Notes: generated by a model not told the origin, from the letters alone. A stretch of DNA of 64,000 nucleotides from Candidatus Saccharimonadota bacterium (GCA_015999875.1 JAECRG010000001.1:235330-299329), one strand, 5' to 3'. Shown: positions 1 through 8,705, numbered from the stretch's first letter. Numbers and translations are program-made.

Positions 1-242
1 ATACTCAGATTGAGCTACCAAATCTTGCAAGCCAGGGTATCAAGCGGCCACTTATCATCGCACCTGGCTTTACGACCGATTGCCTAGAGACAATTCATGA
101 ACTGGGCATCGAGGGAGCAGAGCTCTATGCAGAGGGTGGTGGCACAGAGAAGAACCTCATGACACTCAAATGTCTCAACGAAGACCCAAAATTTCTTGAT
201 TATCTCGCCAAAAAAGTGAGCGCACATGCAGGCGGCTGGTAA
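1..242 (+). CDS. hemH: Ferrochelatase, C-terminal part (partial)
   Basis: The reading frame is open from base 3 to a TAA at 240-242 and is cut by the left edge of the window. The roughly 79 visible residues contain APGFTTDCLET, then GGGTEKN and CLNEDPKFLDYL. This is the pattern at the C-terminus of bacterial ferrochelatase (PGF..DCLET, an acidic/Gly patch, then CLN..P.F...L). Ferrochelatase inserts a metal ion into a porphyrin ring, the last or next-to-last step of haem synthesis. Its presence would imply haem or coproheme handling, which is not universal in CPR bacteria. The next gene starts inside its last codons, so the two are probably translated together. The N-terminal domain and catalytic histidine lie outside the window. 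Confidence 0.75.
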   Translation, partial: TQIELPNLASQGIKRPLIIAPGFTTDCLETIHELGIEGAELYAEGGGTEKNLMTLKCLNEDPKFLDYLAKKVSAHAGGW

Positions 243-639
243 AAAAATACTGTATGGGACGCTCGGCCTTTTTTGTACGGGACTAGGCGTCATCGGTATT
301 TGGGTTCCCGGCCTGCCTACGACAGTATTCATACTTATTGCGCTATGGGCGTTTTCAAATTCTAGCAAAAGACTTCATGCGTGGCTTGTGCGCATGCCAC
401 TACTGAAGCATGCAGTCAAGGAAGCGCATCGGTTTCAGCACGAGGGAACCCTACACCCCAAAGTTAAACTGATATCACAAGGAAGCGCCTGGCTGTCATG
501 TATCATCGTCACAGTGATCACTCAAAATGTAGTACTCGCTGTGATACTTGGACTTCTCGCCGCATCCTGTTCGGTCTTTATGCATATCGTACCGAGCACT
601 ACACCCGCTACTAGCGATGTGGTAGATTTGGATAAATAG
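226..639 (+). CDS. YbaN-like inner-membrane protein (DUF454)
   Basis: The 137-residue protein has four hydrophobic segments (about residues 8-28, 30-45, 86-100 and 101-120). It carries the DUF454/YbaN signature: a glycine-rich first helix running into WVPGLPTT, then ALWAFSNSS and the amphipathic stretch HAWLVRMP. The family is widespread in inner membranes and has no established reaction. The start codon overlaps the last 17 bases of the ferrochelatase gene, which suggests one transcript. YbaN relatives have been noticed near haem genes, but I infer no function from that. Confidence 0.75.
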   Translation: MQAAGKKILYGTLGLFCTGLGVIGIWVPGLPTTVFILIALWAFSNSSKRLHAWLVRMPLLKHAVKEAHRFQHEGTLHPKVKLISQGSAWLSCIIVTVITQNVVLAVILGLLAASCSVFMHIVPSTTPATSDVVDLDK

Positions 640-683
640 TAATATTGTGATATAAGTAACCTGACCTACAACGAAAGGGCGAG

Positions 684-803
684 ATGAAGATACTCAAGAG
701 GTTCATCAAGCGGCCGAATCCACGTTTTTCGATAAAAGCCTTCAACCCGAGCAACTGCTCAGAAGCATGCAAATACTACAGAGGAGGCCCTCATCAGCAC
801 TAG
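684..803 (+). CDS. Possible 39-residue cationic peptide
   Basis: The short frame starts with ATG at 684, five bases after an AAAGGG ribosome-binding-like sequence, and ends with TAG at 801-803. A -10-like TATAAG lies upstream near 652. The peptide is basic at its N-terminus (MKILKRFIKRPNPRF) and has two cysteines four apart in NCSEACKYY. A bidirectional terminator hairpin follows at 881-910. I do not recognise it. It could be a genuine small gene or chance coding in a 286-bp gap, and only the ribosome site and its position in front of a terminator support it. Confidence 0.3.
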   Translation: MKILKRFIKRPNPRFSIKAFNPSNCSEACKYYRGGPHQH

Positions 804-880
804 CCATTTGGTCACGAGCTTATACAGCTCACTCCCATTCGCGTCAAACAACATGCGCGGATGGGAATCACCTAGCAAAC

Positions 881-910
881 AAAACATCCGCTATCACTAG
901 CGGATGTTTT
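881..910. terminator. Bidirectional terminator between ybaN-like gene and gap
   Basis: A 12-bp inverted repeat (AAACATCCGCTA / TAGCGGATGTTT) with a short loop is flanked by A and T runs. It can end transcripts from both sides of this convergent junction. Confidence 0.8.
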
Positions 911-925
911 TATAAAGTAAAACTG

Positions 926-1942
926 CTACTTTTGAATGCTCTTGGCAATATCAGCAACCAGCTCAACCAAACGGTTCGAGTAACCCCACTCATTGTCATA
1001 CCATACAGCAATCTTGATGAGGTTACCTGCGACAACCTTCGTAAGTAGTAGGTCGACCGTACCTGAATGACTATTACCGATATAGTCACGCGACACAAGC
1101 GGCTCGTCGCTTACTGCAAGAATACCCTGATAATAAGGCTCTTTCGCAGCCTTACGGAACGCATCATTAATTTCCTCGACAGTCACATCTCGACTCAATA
1201 ATGCGGTAACATCACTAATAGAGACAACTGGTGTCGGAACACGGATCGAAAGTCCGTCAAATTTACCTTCAAGCTGAGGCAGGGTCTTGGTGACAGCGAT
1301 AGCAGCACCGGTAGTAGTCGGCACAATATTCTCTGCGCCATTACGACCTTCGCGCAGATCCTTTTTTGGTGCATCCTGGATTGCTTGGCTAGCGGTATAG
1401 CTATGCACTGTGGTTAGGAGTGATTTCTCTACGCCGAACTCGGCATCAAGTATTGCCATGACAGCCGCCAGGCTGTTAGTTGTACAGCTAGCGTTACTGA
1501 TGACTTCAGTAGAATGAGGAATTTTATCATCGTTCGCGCCAAGCACAATCGTGTCAACACCCTCGCTTTTCGTTGGTCCGCTAATTACAACTCGCTTTGC
1601 GCCAGCTTCTATGTGCTTACTCGCACCTTCTTTGTCTGTGAAGAAGCCTGTTGACTCAATCACTAGCTCAACACCCAGATCTCCCCACGGCAGTGTCACT
1701 GGGTCTCGTTCAGCCAAAACCTTAATGTGCTTGCCGTCTACGATAATACCAGTGTCGTCGCTTGATACTTCATGATGATACGTACCATAGTTACTGTCAT
1801 TTTTCAGCAAATATGCGAGTGTCTTAGTGTCGGTTAAGTCGTTGATAGCCACGATTTCTAAATCACTACGTTCAAATGCAATCTTAAATGCATTGCGACC
1901 GATTCGCCCGAATCCATTAATGGCGATTTTTGTTTGACTCAT
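926..1942 (-). CDS. gap: Glyceraldehyde-3-phosphate dehydrogenase
   Basis: The enzyme oxidises glyceraldehyde-3-phosphate to 1,3-bisphosphoglycerate in glycolysis. The start is the ATG at 1942 (MSQTKIAINGFGRIGRN), where the NAD-binding fold begins. An AGAGGGGG ribosome site lies about 12 bases upstream, and a good promoter sits at 1991-2019. The product has 338 residues, normal for the family. Visible motifs are GFGRIGRN near residue 10, Asp35 in IND (favouring NAD+), the active-site ASCTTN with Cys153, and His180 in TTVHSYT. The frame stays open upstream for another 109 codons, but that extension crosses the promoter and matches nothing in the family. Confidence 0.97.
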   Translation of the reverse strand: MSQTKIAINGFGRIGRNAFKIAFERSDLEIVAINDLTDTKTLAYLLKNDSNYGTYHHEVSSDDTGIIVDGKHIKVLAERDPVTLPWGDLGVELVIESTGFFTDKEGASKHIEAGAKRVVISGPTKSEGVDTIVLGANDDKIPHSTEVISNASCTTNSLAAVMAILDAEFGVEKSLLTTVHSYTASQAIQDAPKKDLREGRNGAENIVPTTTGAAIAVTKTLPQLEGKFDGLSIRVPTPVVSISDVTALLSRDVTVEEINDAFRKAAKEPYYQGILAVSDEPLVSRDYIGNSHSGTVDLLLTKVVAGNLIKIAVWYDNEWGYSNRLVELVADIAKSIQK

Positions 1943-1990
1943 AAGCCTGCGTTGCCCCCTCTTTGTGTAAGCATTAGTACTTTGTCTTTC

Positions 1991-2019
1991 ATTATAGTCA
2001 CGCGCGGGCCTGTATGCAA
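1991..2019 (-). promoter_or_regulatory. Sigma-70-type promoter of gap
   Basis: Read leftward, TTGCAT (2019-2014) and a perfect TATAAT (1996-1991) are separated by 17 bases. The predicted start point leaves a leader of roughly 40 bases with a ribosome site, so gap is one of the genes here with a classical leader. Confidence 0.75.
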
Positions 2020-2056
2020 CAGTATAGTAAGTCAAGAGTGTTATACTGGAACTACT

Positions 2057-3616
2057 ATGAAAAAGCGTGAAGTCCTGGAATTTGCCGAACATTTCTACGA
2101 CGAAGATCAAGTCCTCGAGCTTGAACACGCAATCGATTATGCCACTAGCTATCATAAAGGCCAAAAACGCAAGAGTGGTGAAGCCTACATCACACACCCG
2201 CTTTCTGTTGCGCACAATCTTATCGATTGGGGCATGGACATAGATACCGTACTTGCAGGCGTGCTCCACGATACAGTTGAAGATACCGACGCTACACTCG
2301 ATGAGATCGAAAACCTATTTGGTCGTGATGTCGCGTTTCTCGTTGATGGCGTAACAAAAGTCTCTCAGGCTCGGGCTGGCATGCGGGACCTCTCTAGCTA
2401 CCTACCTCAGACAAAAGATAACCTTTCTAAACTACTTATTGCCGTCGGTCAAGATGTGCGAGTCATCATTATTAAGCTTGCAGACCGACTACATAATATG
2501 TCGACTCTCCAGCACATGCCACCCGATAAGCAGCAAAAAATCGCACGCGAAACCCTGGAAGTTTTTGCGCCCATGGCAGATCGTCTCGGTATGGGTCGCG
2601 TACGCATGCAGATGGAAGAACTTGCGTTTAGCTACCTTGACCCCAAGGAGTTTAAACACCTCCAGGCCGATATGCGCAAACGCCTCGGTCGAAGCACACG
2701 TAAACTCGGTATTGTTCGCACCGAAATTGAACACGAGCTCGACAAACACGGATTTGAATTCGAGATAAATGGTCGCGTGAAAAGTATTTATAGTTTATAT
2801 AAAAAACTTAAAAAAGTTGATGGTAACATCGATGATATTTATGACCTTATGGCGTTACGTATCATTGTTGATAGCAAAGAGGATTGCTATCGAGTACTGG
2901 GTATTTTGCATGGTATGTATCAGCCCATGATTGCGCGCATCAAAGATTACATTGCCGTGCCTAAGCCAAACGGCTATCAAAGCCTACATACCACAGTCAT
3001 CACCCCGACAAAGCAAATTGTTGAATTACAGATACGCACTCACAATATGCATGACTACGCCGAACGCGGACTAGCTGCAAGTTTCCATTATCACGAGCAG
3101 AAAACCACCAAGAGCTACACCAAGAGCAAGCGTGGAAATGGTGGTCTGCCGGCAGAGCTCCAGTGGATTAATCAAATGCAGGAAGTCGCCGCGAGGCTGC
3201 GAGATGGCGAAGATATCAGCCAAGACCAGCTTGCTATCGACCTTTTTGGAAATCGCATCTTTGTCTACTCGCCAAAAGGTGATATTTATAATTTGCCCGA
3301 AGGTGCTTTTCCGCTTGATTTTGCCTATTTAGTGCACAGTGATATCGGTAAGCACACTTACAGCTTTAAGGTAAACGGCAACATACATGCGTTCGATAAG
3401 CCGCTTTCAAATGGCGATGTAGTAGAAGTTGTCACTCGCAAACTACCTCAAGCAAAAAAAGCTTGGCTAGAAATGGTTATGACATCTCATGCAAAAAGTA
3501 AACTCCGCATGCAACTTAAACAACTTGGGCTCATCGAAGGAATTTCGCATGCGGCGGCGATAATTCGCGACAAAGCGTCACGTCGTGTCGGCACAAATCG
3601 CAAGAGCGATCGCTAG
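2057..3616 (+). CDS. rel: RelA/SpoT-family (p)ppGpp synthetase/hydrolase
   Basis: This stringent-response enzyme makes or degrades (p)ppGpp. The 519-residue protein starts at ATG 2057. It has an HD hydrolase domain (His47 in ITHP, HDTVEDT at 71-77), a synthetase domain (about 230-340, with ARIKDYIAVPKPNGYQSLHT) and a TGS domain (about 400-465, RIFVYSPKGDIYNLPEG). It stops after TGS, so the helical, zinc-finger and ACT domains of a full-length Rel (about 730 residues) are absent. That may remove ribosome-dependent control. A TATACT box ends nine bases before the ATG, predicting a very short leader. The last four bases overlap the convergent Nudix gene. Confidence 0.93.
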   Translation: MKKREVLEFAEHFYDEDQVLELEHAIDYATSYHKGQKRKSGEAYITHPLSVAHNLIDWGMDIDTVLAGVLHDTVEDTDATLDEIENLFGRDVAFLVDGVTKVSQARAGMRDLSSYLPQTKDNLSKLLIAVGQDVRVIIIKLADRLHNMSTLQHMPPDKQQKIARETLEVFAPMADRLGMGRVRMQMEELAFSYLDPKEFKHLQADMRKRLGRSTRKLGIVRTEIEHELDKHGFEFEINGRVKSIYSLYKKLKKVDGNIDDIYDLMALRIIVDSKEDCYRVLGILHGMYQPMIARIKDYIAVPKPNGYQSLHTTVITPTKQIVELQIRTHNMHDYAERGLAASFHYHEQKTTKSYTKSKRGNGGLPAELQWINQMQEVAARLRDGEDISQDQLAIDLFGNRIFVYSPKGDIYNLPEGAFPLDFAYLVHSDIGKHTYSFKVNGNIHAFDKPLSNGDVVEVVTRKLPQAKKAWLEMVMTSHAKSKLRMQLKQLGLIEGISHAAAIIRDKASRRVGTNRKSDR

Positions 3617-4023
3617 AGATAAAAATCAAGCGCGGTACGTACTAGTACTTGAAATGGAGGCTCAAACCCTCGCAGGGTTTCTTTATCCACCCAGTCAAAC
3701 CCCGCATGTGCAGGGCTCAGGTGTAACAAAGGACGCGAAGTCTCAAGCTTGAGCATGTAGAGGACACGAGTCATCATGCCCTCGCCCGGCTCATACTCGG
3801 CATCATAACCAATGTGCACTGCATCTTCGGTGTTGAGTACTAACCCTATTTCTTGGGCCAGCTTTCTGTCCAACGCAGCCAAGTCTCTCTCGCCAGGCTC
3901 GGTCATCCCACCAGGTAGATCGAAAGTGCCCGTAAGTTCCGGATACTCACTACTACGCCTGAGCACCAAAAACTCACCTTCGCCGTTACGAATCAATAGT
4001 TTGACCGAGCGACGATCTTGCAT
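3613..4023 (-). CDS. Nudix-fold protein with a degenerate catalytic box
   Basis: The 136-residue protein has a Nudix fold: FDLPGG leads into the box region at about residues 37-62. The canonical REUxEE core reads RKLAQE here, so two of the three metal-binding glutamates are Lys and Gln and only the last Glu remains. Known Nudix enzymes need these glutamates for magnesium. This one may be inactive, use other residues, or act as a binding or sensing protein. It lies three bases after the ppa stop and is probably co-transcribed with ppa. It overlaps the end of rel by four bases, tail to tail. Confidence 0.8.
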   Translation of the reverse strand: MQDRRSVKLLIRNGEGEFLVLRRSSEYPELTGTFDLPGGMTEPGERDLAALDRKLAQEIGLVLNTEDAVHIGYDAEYEPGEGMMTRVLYMLKLETSRPLLHLSPAHAGFDWVDKETLRGFEPPFQVLVRTALDFYL

Positions 4024-4026
4024 AGA

Positions 4027-4557
4027 CTAGCGATTATTCCAGCGCTCGATTGCCTCTTTGATAACAGATTTGGCCTCTTCGATATCACCCCACTTTTCAA
4101 CGACCGTTGTGCCTGGTTTTTTGAGGTCTTTGTAGTGATTGAAGTGGAATTCGATTTGCTTGATCAGCTGCGGAGATAGGTCGGCAAGTGTATTGATCGC
4201 GTTACCTGTATTGCGATCATCGGCGGGCACCACAACTATCTTGTCATCTACCTCATTGTCATCAGCAAATTTCATTACACCGATTACGCGTGCTTCAAGA
4301 AAGATGCCTGTCGGGAGCGGTTCGCTAGTGATGATCAACGCATCAAGCTCGTCACCGTCTTCATCGAGTGTCTGTGGAATGAAGCCATAGTTGGTAGGTT
4401 TAGCAAAAATTGCTGGCTCTACCCGGTCGAGTTGCATCACTGCAAGTTCACGATTCCATTCAATTTTATGGCTGCTGCCCTGAGGAATTTCTATGACGAC
4501 ATTTACAATACCGTCATCAACTGCTCCGGGGGTAAGTACTTGATTAAAATCTGCCAT
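4027..4557 (-). CDS. ppa: Inorganic pyrophosphatase, family I
   Basis: The soluble enzyme splits pyrophosphate to two phosphates and pulls biosynthetic reactions forward. The start is ATG 4557 (MADFNQVLTPG), set by a GAGGAG ribosome site seven bases upstream. Upstream in-frame sequence lacks family similarity. The 176-residue length is typical. The signature DGDELDALI with its metal-binding aspartates is present, followed by DDNEVDDKIVVVP. It is followed closely by the degenerate Nudix gene. Confidence 0.96.
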   Translation of the reverse strand: MADFNQVLTPGAVDDGIVNVVIEIPQGSSHKIEWNRELAVMQLDRVEPAIFAKPTNYGFIPQTLDEDGDELDALIITSEPLPTGIFLEARVIGVMKFADDNEVDDKIVVVPADDRNTGNAINTLADLSPQLIKQIEFHFNHYKDLKKPGTTVVEKWGDIEEAKSVIKEAIERWNNR

Positions 4558-4605
4558 TTGCTGTCTCCTCATTCGTACATTTATCATAAATAGTGCTATC
4601 TTTAG

Positions 4606-4611
4606 TATACT
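4606..4611 (+). promoter_or_regulatory. -10 box placed for a leaderless transcript of the GDPD gene
   Basis: TATACT ends six bases before the ATG at 4618, so transcription should start on or next to the start codon. No ribosome site can fit. The box lies inside the palindrome AGTATACT, so it could also act leftward. Confidence 0.5.
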
Positions 4612-4617
4612 ATAAGT

Positions 4618-5307
4618 ATGCTTGTTATCGGACACCGCGGAGCAAAAGGCAACGGCCTCACCAATACGCTTGACGCAATGAAGTACGCCCTTACCCAAGG
4701 AGCAGATGGATTAGAGTTTGATATTCGCCTGACAAGTGACGGTGTACCAGTTGTCATACACGACGACACACTTCTGCTTACGCGTGGCATAAACCGCAGT
4801 GTCCGTACACTAACCCTTCGCGAGCTCAACGACCTCAGTAGCGATAAGCCAATTCCCACACTCACTCAAGTGCTTGATGAATTCTGGGGTAAAACATATC
4901 TCAACATTGAACTCAAGTCTCGTGGTAGCGGTGAAGCGGTTATTGGCCTGCTCGTTTCGCGCTATATCACTCATGAAGATGACTGGCAAAACTGCCTCGT
5001 CTCTTCGTTCAAGGTTCGCGAACTTCGTGATGCACGCCAACGGGCGCCCCATGCAAGACTTGCACTGCTCCACAACCGAAACCCGTTTACATTTCTCATG
5101 TACCAAAGAAGTCTGAGATTTGCTGGCTTGGGTTTTCATCGCCTCTACGCAAGTCTACTTGCACTTGCAATCGCTAAGCGACTCGGTATCTTTACGTATG
5201 CATATACCGTCAATCGCCCAGGTGGTGCACAGCAACTTCGTGAAAAACAACTCGACGCGGTAGTCACTGACTATCCGCGTCGAATTATTGATGCCCTTAA
5301 GGCTTAA
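4618..5307 (+). CDS. Glycerophosphodiester phosphodiesterase (GDPD)
   Basis: This family hydrolyses glycerophosphodiesters to glycerol-3-phosphate and an alcohol, usually for phospholipid recycling. The 229-residue protein shows the GDPD core: GHRGAKG at residues 5-11, FDIRLTSDG with acidic metal ligands, VVIHDDTL with the catalytic His, and a C-terminal AYTVN and VVTDYP. No signal peptide is visible, so it is probably cytoplasmic. The ATG at 4618 is the only sensible start. It ends one base before the convergent trxB-like gene. Confidence 0.93.
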   Translation: MLVIGHRGAKGNGLTNTLDAMKYALTQGADGLEFDIRLTSDGVPVVIHDDTLLLTRGINRSVRTLTLRELNDLSSDKPIPTLTQVLDEFWGKTYLNIELKSRGSGEAVIGLLVSRYITHEDDWQNCLVSSFKVRELRDARQRAPHARLALLHNRNPFTFLMYQRSLRFAGLGFHRLYASLLALAIAKRLGIFTYAYTVNRPGGAQQLREKQLDAVVTDYPRRIIDALKA

Positions 5308-5308
5308 A

Positions 5309-6244
5309 CTAAGCCCGGTCTAGATCTTCAAGATACTCTCGGATTGATAGTGCAGCCGTTGCACCTTCTCCCACAGCACTTGCTATCTGCATAGTAGCAC
5401 CACTGCGCACATCACCAGATGCGAATATTCCAGGCACTGTCGTAGCAAGTTTTAAATCAGTCTTTATCAAGCCAACTTTGTCCAGTTCTACTCCGCTACC
5501 AGCAAGGAACTGTGTATTCGGCATAAGACCGATAAACACAAATACTCCATCAGTATCATAGCTGACTTCACTACCGTCTTTTGTAGCGGTGACGCGCACA
5601 ACTTTCTTATCTTCTGTCACTATCTCGCTAGGAGTGACACCATAATGTACAGTAATTTTGCCTTCATCGACAAACTTTTGCAACTCGTGTTGCAGTACTT
5701 CACTTGCCTTAAGCGTACTGCGAACCAATAGATCAATATGGGTCGTAAAGCGAGTCAAGAAGATAGCCTCTTGTACTGCAGAGTTACCGCCACCCACGAC
5801 AACCAATCGCTTTTCGCGATAAAAAGCTCCGTCGCATGTTGCACAATAATGCACGCCTCGGCCATAGAATTCGACTTCACCGGGAATACCTAGCTTCTTG
5901 TAGTCACTGCCAGTAGCGATCAATACAGCACGCGCTCGTACAGGTTCGCCATCGACAATAAGCTCTATCTCATCACCGTCTCTTTTGATTCCAGATATAT
6001 CTCCAAAATCAATATGCGCACCAAAACGCTCTGCTTGCGCCTGAAGCTGACTTGCGAGCTGCATGCCACCTATACCTTCAGCAAACCCAGGATAGTTGTC
6101 AACCAGGTCTGTGATTGCGGCCAGTCCACCGATCGTTGCTTTTTCGTAGAGCGTCGTGTCGATATCTTCACGTGTCGTATACACAGCAGCAGCAAGCGCA
6201 CTTGGACCAGCCCCGACCATTACTACATCTTTAACTTCACTCAT
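5309..6244 (-). CDS. trxB: Thioredoxin reductase-like flavoprotein
   Basis: This is an FAD-dependent disulfide reductase of 311 residues. It has the FAD-binding GAGPSA near residue 12, the redox pair CATC at 134-137, a second nucleotide fold GGGNSAVQEA, and the C-terminal GIFASGDV. The NADPH-recognising HRRxxxR of classical TrxB is not intact: the segment reads VRSTLKAS. The electron donor may therefore differ from standard NADPH. An AGGAG ribosome site precedes ATG 6244. It is the last gene of the pheS operon, seven bases after the FKBP gene. A thiol role matching its neighbour, an anchored isomerase, is plausible but inferred. Confidence 0.9.
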   Translation of the reverse strand: MSEVKDVVMVGAGPSALAAAVYTTREDIDTTLYEKATIGGLAAITDLVDNYPGFAEGIGGMQLASQLQAQAERFGAHIDFGDISGIKRDGDEIELIVDGEPVRARAVLIATGSDYKKLGIPGEVEFYGRGVHYCATCDGAFYREKRLVVVGGGNSAVQEAIFLTRFTTHIDLLVRSTLKASEVLQHELQKFVDEGKITVHYGVTPSEIVTEDKKVVRVTATKDGSEVSYDTDGVFVFIGLMPNTQFLAGSGVELDKVGLIKTDLKLATTVPGIFASGDVRSGATMQIASAVGEGATAALSIREYLEDLDRA

Positions 6245-6251
6245 ATTTCTC

Positions 6252-6872
6252 CTAGGACTGCGTTTCTGCAGCTGGCGGAAGCGCCATAATTACAAACTTA
6301 AGAGGTGCACCTTCTTTGATATCCGCACTTGGCGTAAGGCCTTTGGCAAGGTCACCCGGAATAGTGATTACGCGTGCTCCACCAATCTTCATGCCCTGTA
6401 CACCCTGTGTCCAGCCTTCGATAAGTCCAGCACCACCTTCAATCGGCGCCTTAAGAGACGCACCCTCTATCGAGCCGTCGAACACCTTACCTTCAGAATT
6501 CCAGCCTATATAGTATGCGCGATATGGAGTGTCAGCAGAAATTTCTTTGCCATCACCCTGCTTGAGATCATCTTTCACAAGACTCTTGACCTTACTTGCG
6601 TCAAATGCCTCAGGCAGCCCTTCGTATTGCTTGAACTCATCATAATATTGAGCAGAAAGCTTAGTAGCCTCCTCCTTCTGTACTTTTTCTGCCTCGGCCA
6701 TCTGCTTCTGATAGTCTTCGAGTTGTTTATTGTATTCTTCTTGCTGTTTTTGTTGATCAGCAACTTGGTTGCTGTTTGCCAAAATCATTATAAAGAACGA
6801 ACCGATAGTACCGACTGCCATTACAACTGCAATCACAATAATACCAATACGCTGCGCTTTCGACGTTGCCAT
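6252..6872 (-). CDS. Membrane-anchored FKBP-type peptidyl-prolyl isomerase
   Basis: The 206-residue protein has one N-terminal membrane helix (about residues 10-33), a charged Gln/Glu/Lys-rich coiled-coil-like linker (about 38-75) and an FKBP domain (about 95-200). Family motifs visible are YIGWNSEGKVFDGS, LIEGWTQGVQGMKIGGAR and ITIPGDLAKG. FKBPs accelerate proline isomerisation and assist folding. The anchor predicts that the domain acts outside the membrane on exported proteins. It sits in the pheS operon between the ABC exporter and trxB. Confidence 0.92.
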   Translation of the reverse strand: MATSKAQRIGIIVIAVVMAVGTIGSFFIMILANSNQVADQQKQQEEYNKQLEDYQKQMAEAEKVQKEEATKLSAQYYDEFKQYEGLPEAFDASKVKSLVKDDLKQGDGKEISADTPYRAYYIGWNSEGKVFDGSIEGASLKAPIEGGAGLIEGWTQGVQGMKIGGARVITIPGDLAKGLTPSADIKEGAPLKFVIMALPPAAETQS

Positions 6873-6919
6873 AGTCTCCCTCTCTGAATTGTTTACTGCT
6901 ACCAGTATAGCACGATGTA

Positions 6920-8704
6920 TTACGCGCCTATATCAAACTCAGCGAGTTTTTCTCGTGCCTTTTCCGTAGTTGCAAGCTGTAGTTCCAGCAGCTGCGCGTA
7001 GATACCGTCGGTATTCGCAAGCGTAGCGGGAGCCCCTACTTCATCCACATGACCATGCTTAAGCGTCACAATAGTATCAACATGCGCAATAGTACTTAGT
7101 CTATGCGCAATAATAAGTACAGTTCTGTTTTTCATGAGCCGCTCAAGCGCCTCCTGCACCACGGCCTCGCTTCGGCTATCTAGACTACTAGTTGCTTCGT
7201 CCAAGATCAAAATCGGTGCGTCTTTCAATAATGCGCGTGCGATTGCAATACGCTGCTTCTGACCGCCACTTAATTTAATGCCACGTTCACCTATTTCCGT
7301 GTCTAGCCCGTCTGGCAATTCACGCACAAAATCGAGTGCGTTGGCAGACTTAGCCGCAGCTTTAATTTCTTTGTCAGAAGCGCTTGGCCTGCTGTACGCA
7401 ATATTTTCGCGAACAGTGCCGCTAAAGAGTGATGCATCCTGGAAGACTGTTGCAATAGCTTCACGTACACTCGCTTGAGTCACATCCTGTATATCGTGCC
7501 CATTAATCATCACTGTGCCACGAGTAGGCCGATAGAGCCGCATGAGCAGGTTCGAAATCGTAGTCTTTCCGCCGCCACTTTCACCAACAAGCGCAAGTTT
7601 TTGACCAGGCTTGATAACAAACGACACGTCGTTGAGCACCTTTTTCTTTTTGTCGTAGGCAAAACTAACACCAGAAAACTCAATCTTAGCATGCGTTGCA
7701 TCTAGCGCCTTTTTGCCTTTTTCACTTAACACTTCCGACTTCTCATTCATTGCTTCTGCATAATCACGGCTATTTGCTGCAGCTCGCTGATACGAATCAA
7801 TGAAGTAACTCATAGACTGCAATGGACCGCTAATTTGCTGCACGAGCGCTATCAATAGTACCATCTCACCGATAGTAAGCATCCCCGAAGCCGTCTGATA
7901 AAACAGCGTACCGAATACAAGCGCATATATGATACTTAGCGCTATCCCGCGGATTGCATTCATGCCATGCCAGTAAGTCGACTGCTTCTTAGTAATACCT
8001 ACCATTTTCGTAAAGCGACGTGAGAATTCCTGCTGTTCACGCTGCTCAGTATTGAAGCTTTTGACTAAACGGACCTGCGACACCACTTCGGCGAAACGAC
8101 CGCTCGCAATATCATAATGATGATTTTTCTTCTTTTCGTACGCTTGCCATTTGACACTTGTCTTTGCTGTCACGTACAAGAAAATCGGTATCAATAGCAA
8201 CATAAAGACTGCGATCGGCCAACTATACCACAGCATGATGCCGAGTGAAATTAACACTACAAGCAACATACTCAGCAGATTGTTAGCAAAAAACTGCATG
8301 AACTGTGTCACATCAGCAATTGCCCTATTGAGACGATTAATAATCTTACCGGTAATCTCTGAATCAAAGTAGCGTTGTGGCAGCGACAAAAGGTGTTCGT
8401 AGTAACGCGCAGAGAGCTGTTTACGCATACGAGCCGCCACCATGTCGCCCATAATTCCACCGATATTATCGACAGCAGTGCCGACAAGAGACACCACTAA
8501 TAGCAAAATCACAAGCCAAAAAACAATCGTATAATTGACACCGTCACCAGAGCTCAAACCAGCCACGATCGCATCGGTTACTGTTTTGATAACAAATGGC
8601 GGTGCAAGGTTGAGCACTGCTGTCACAATCGAGAGTAGTACAATTACAATAAGTGCGCGGCCTAGGCCATGCGTATAGCCAAACAGTCGTACGAGATCAC
8701 GCAT
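6920..8704 (-). CDS. ABC exporter, fused permease and ATPase
   Basis: This 594-residue half-transporter has an N-terminal six-helix membrane domain (about 1-310) and an ATPase domain with Walker A GESGGGKTT, Q-loop VFQDASLF, signature LSGGQKQR, Walker B ILILDEATSSLD and switch His in IAHRLST. Its layout is that of MsbA/LmrA-type exporters, which work as dimers to move lipids, peptides or drugs outward. The substrate cannot be read from the sequence. The ATG lies one base after the pheT stop, so translation is probably coupled. Confidence 0.95.
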   Translation of the reverse strand: MRDLVRLFGYTHGLGRALIVIVLLSIVTAVLNLAPPFVIKTVTDAIVAGLSSGDGVNYTIVFWLVILLLVVSLVGTAVDNIGGIMGDMVAARMRKQLSARYYEHLLSLPQRYFDSEITGKIINRLNRAIADVTQFMQFFANNLLSMLLVVLISLGIMLWYSWPIAVFMLLLIPIFLYVTAKTSVKWQAYEKKKNHHYDIASGRFAEVVSQVRLVKSFNTEQREQQEFSRRFTKMVGITKKQSTYWHGMNAIRGIALSIIYALVFGTLFYQTASGMLTIGEMVLLIALVQQISGPLQSMSYFIDSYQRAAANSRDYAEAMNEKSEVLSEKGKKALDATHAKIEFSGVSFAYDKKKKVLNDVSFVIKPGQKLALVGESGGGKTTISNLLMRLYRPTRGTVMINGHDIQDVTQASVREAIATVFQDASLFSGTVRENIAYSRPSASDKEIKAAAKSANALDFVRELPDGLDTEIGERGIKLSGGQKQRIAIARALLKDAPILILDEATSSLDSRSEAVVQEALERLMKNRTVLIIAHRLSTIAHVDTIVTLKHGHVDEVGAPATLANTDGIYAQLLELQLATTEKAREKLAEFDIGA

Positions 8705-8705
8705 C

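Noticed and set aside
1934-2056. Upstream extension of the rel frame
   Set aside because: It overlaps the gap start and promoter, and the family N-terminus fits the ATG at 2057.
1943-2269. 109-codon N-terminal extension of the GAPDH frame
   Set aside because: It crosses a strong promoter and ribosome site, and GAPDH similarity starts exactly at the ATG at 1942.
6156-6887. 243-codon rightward frame opposite the FKBP gene
   Set aside because: It is antisense to a well-supported gene, has a Cys/Leu/Phe-rich composition typical of shadow frames, and no ribosome site.
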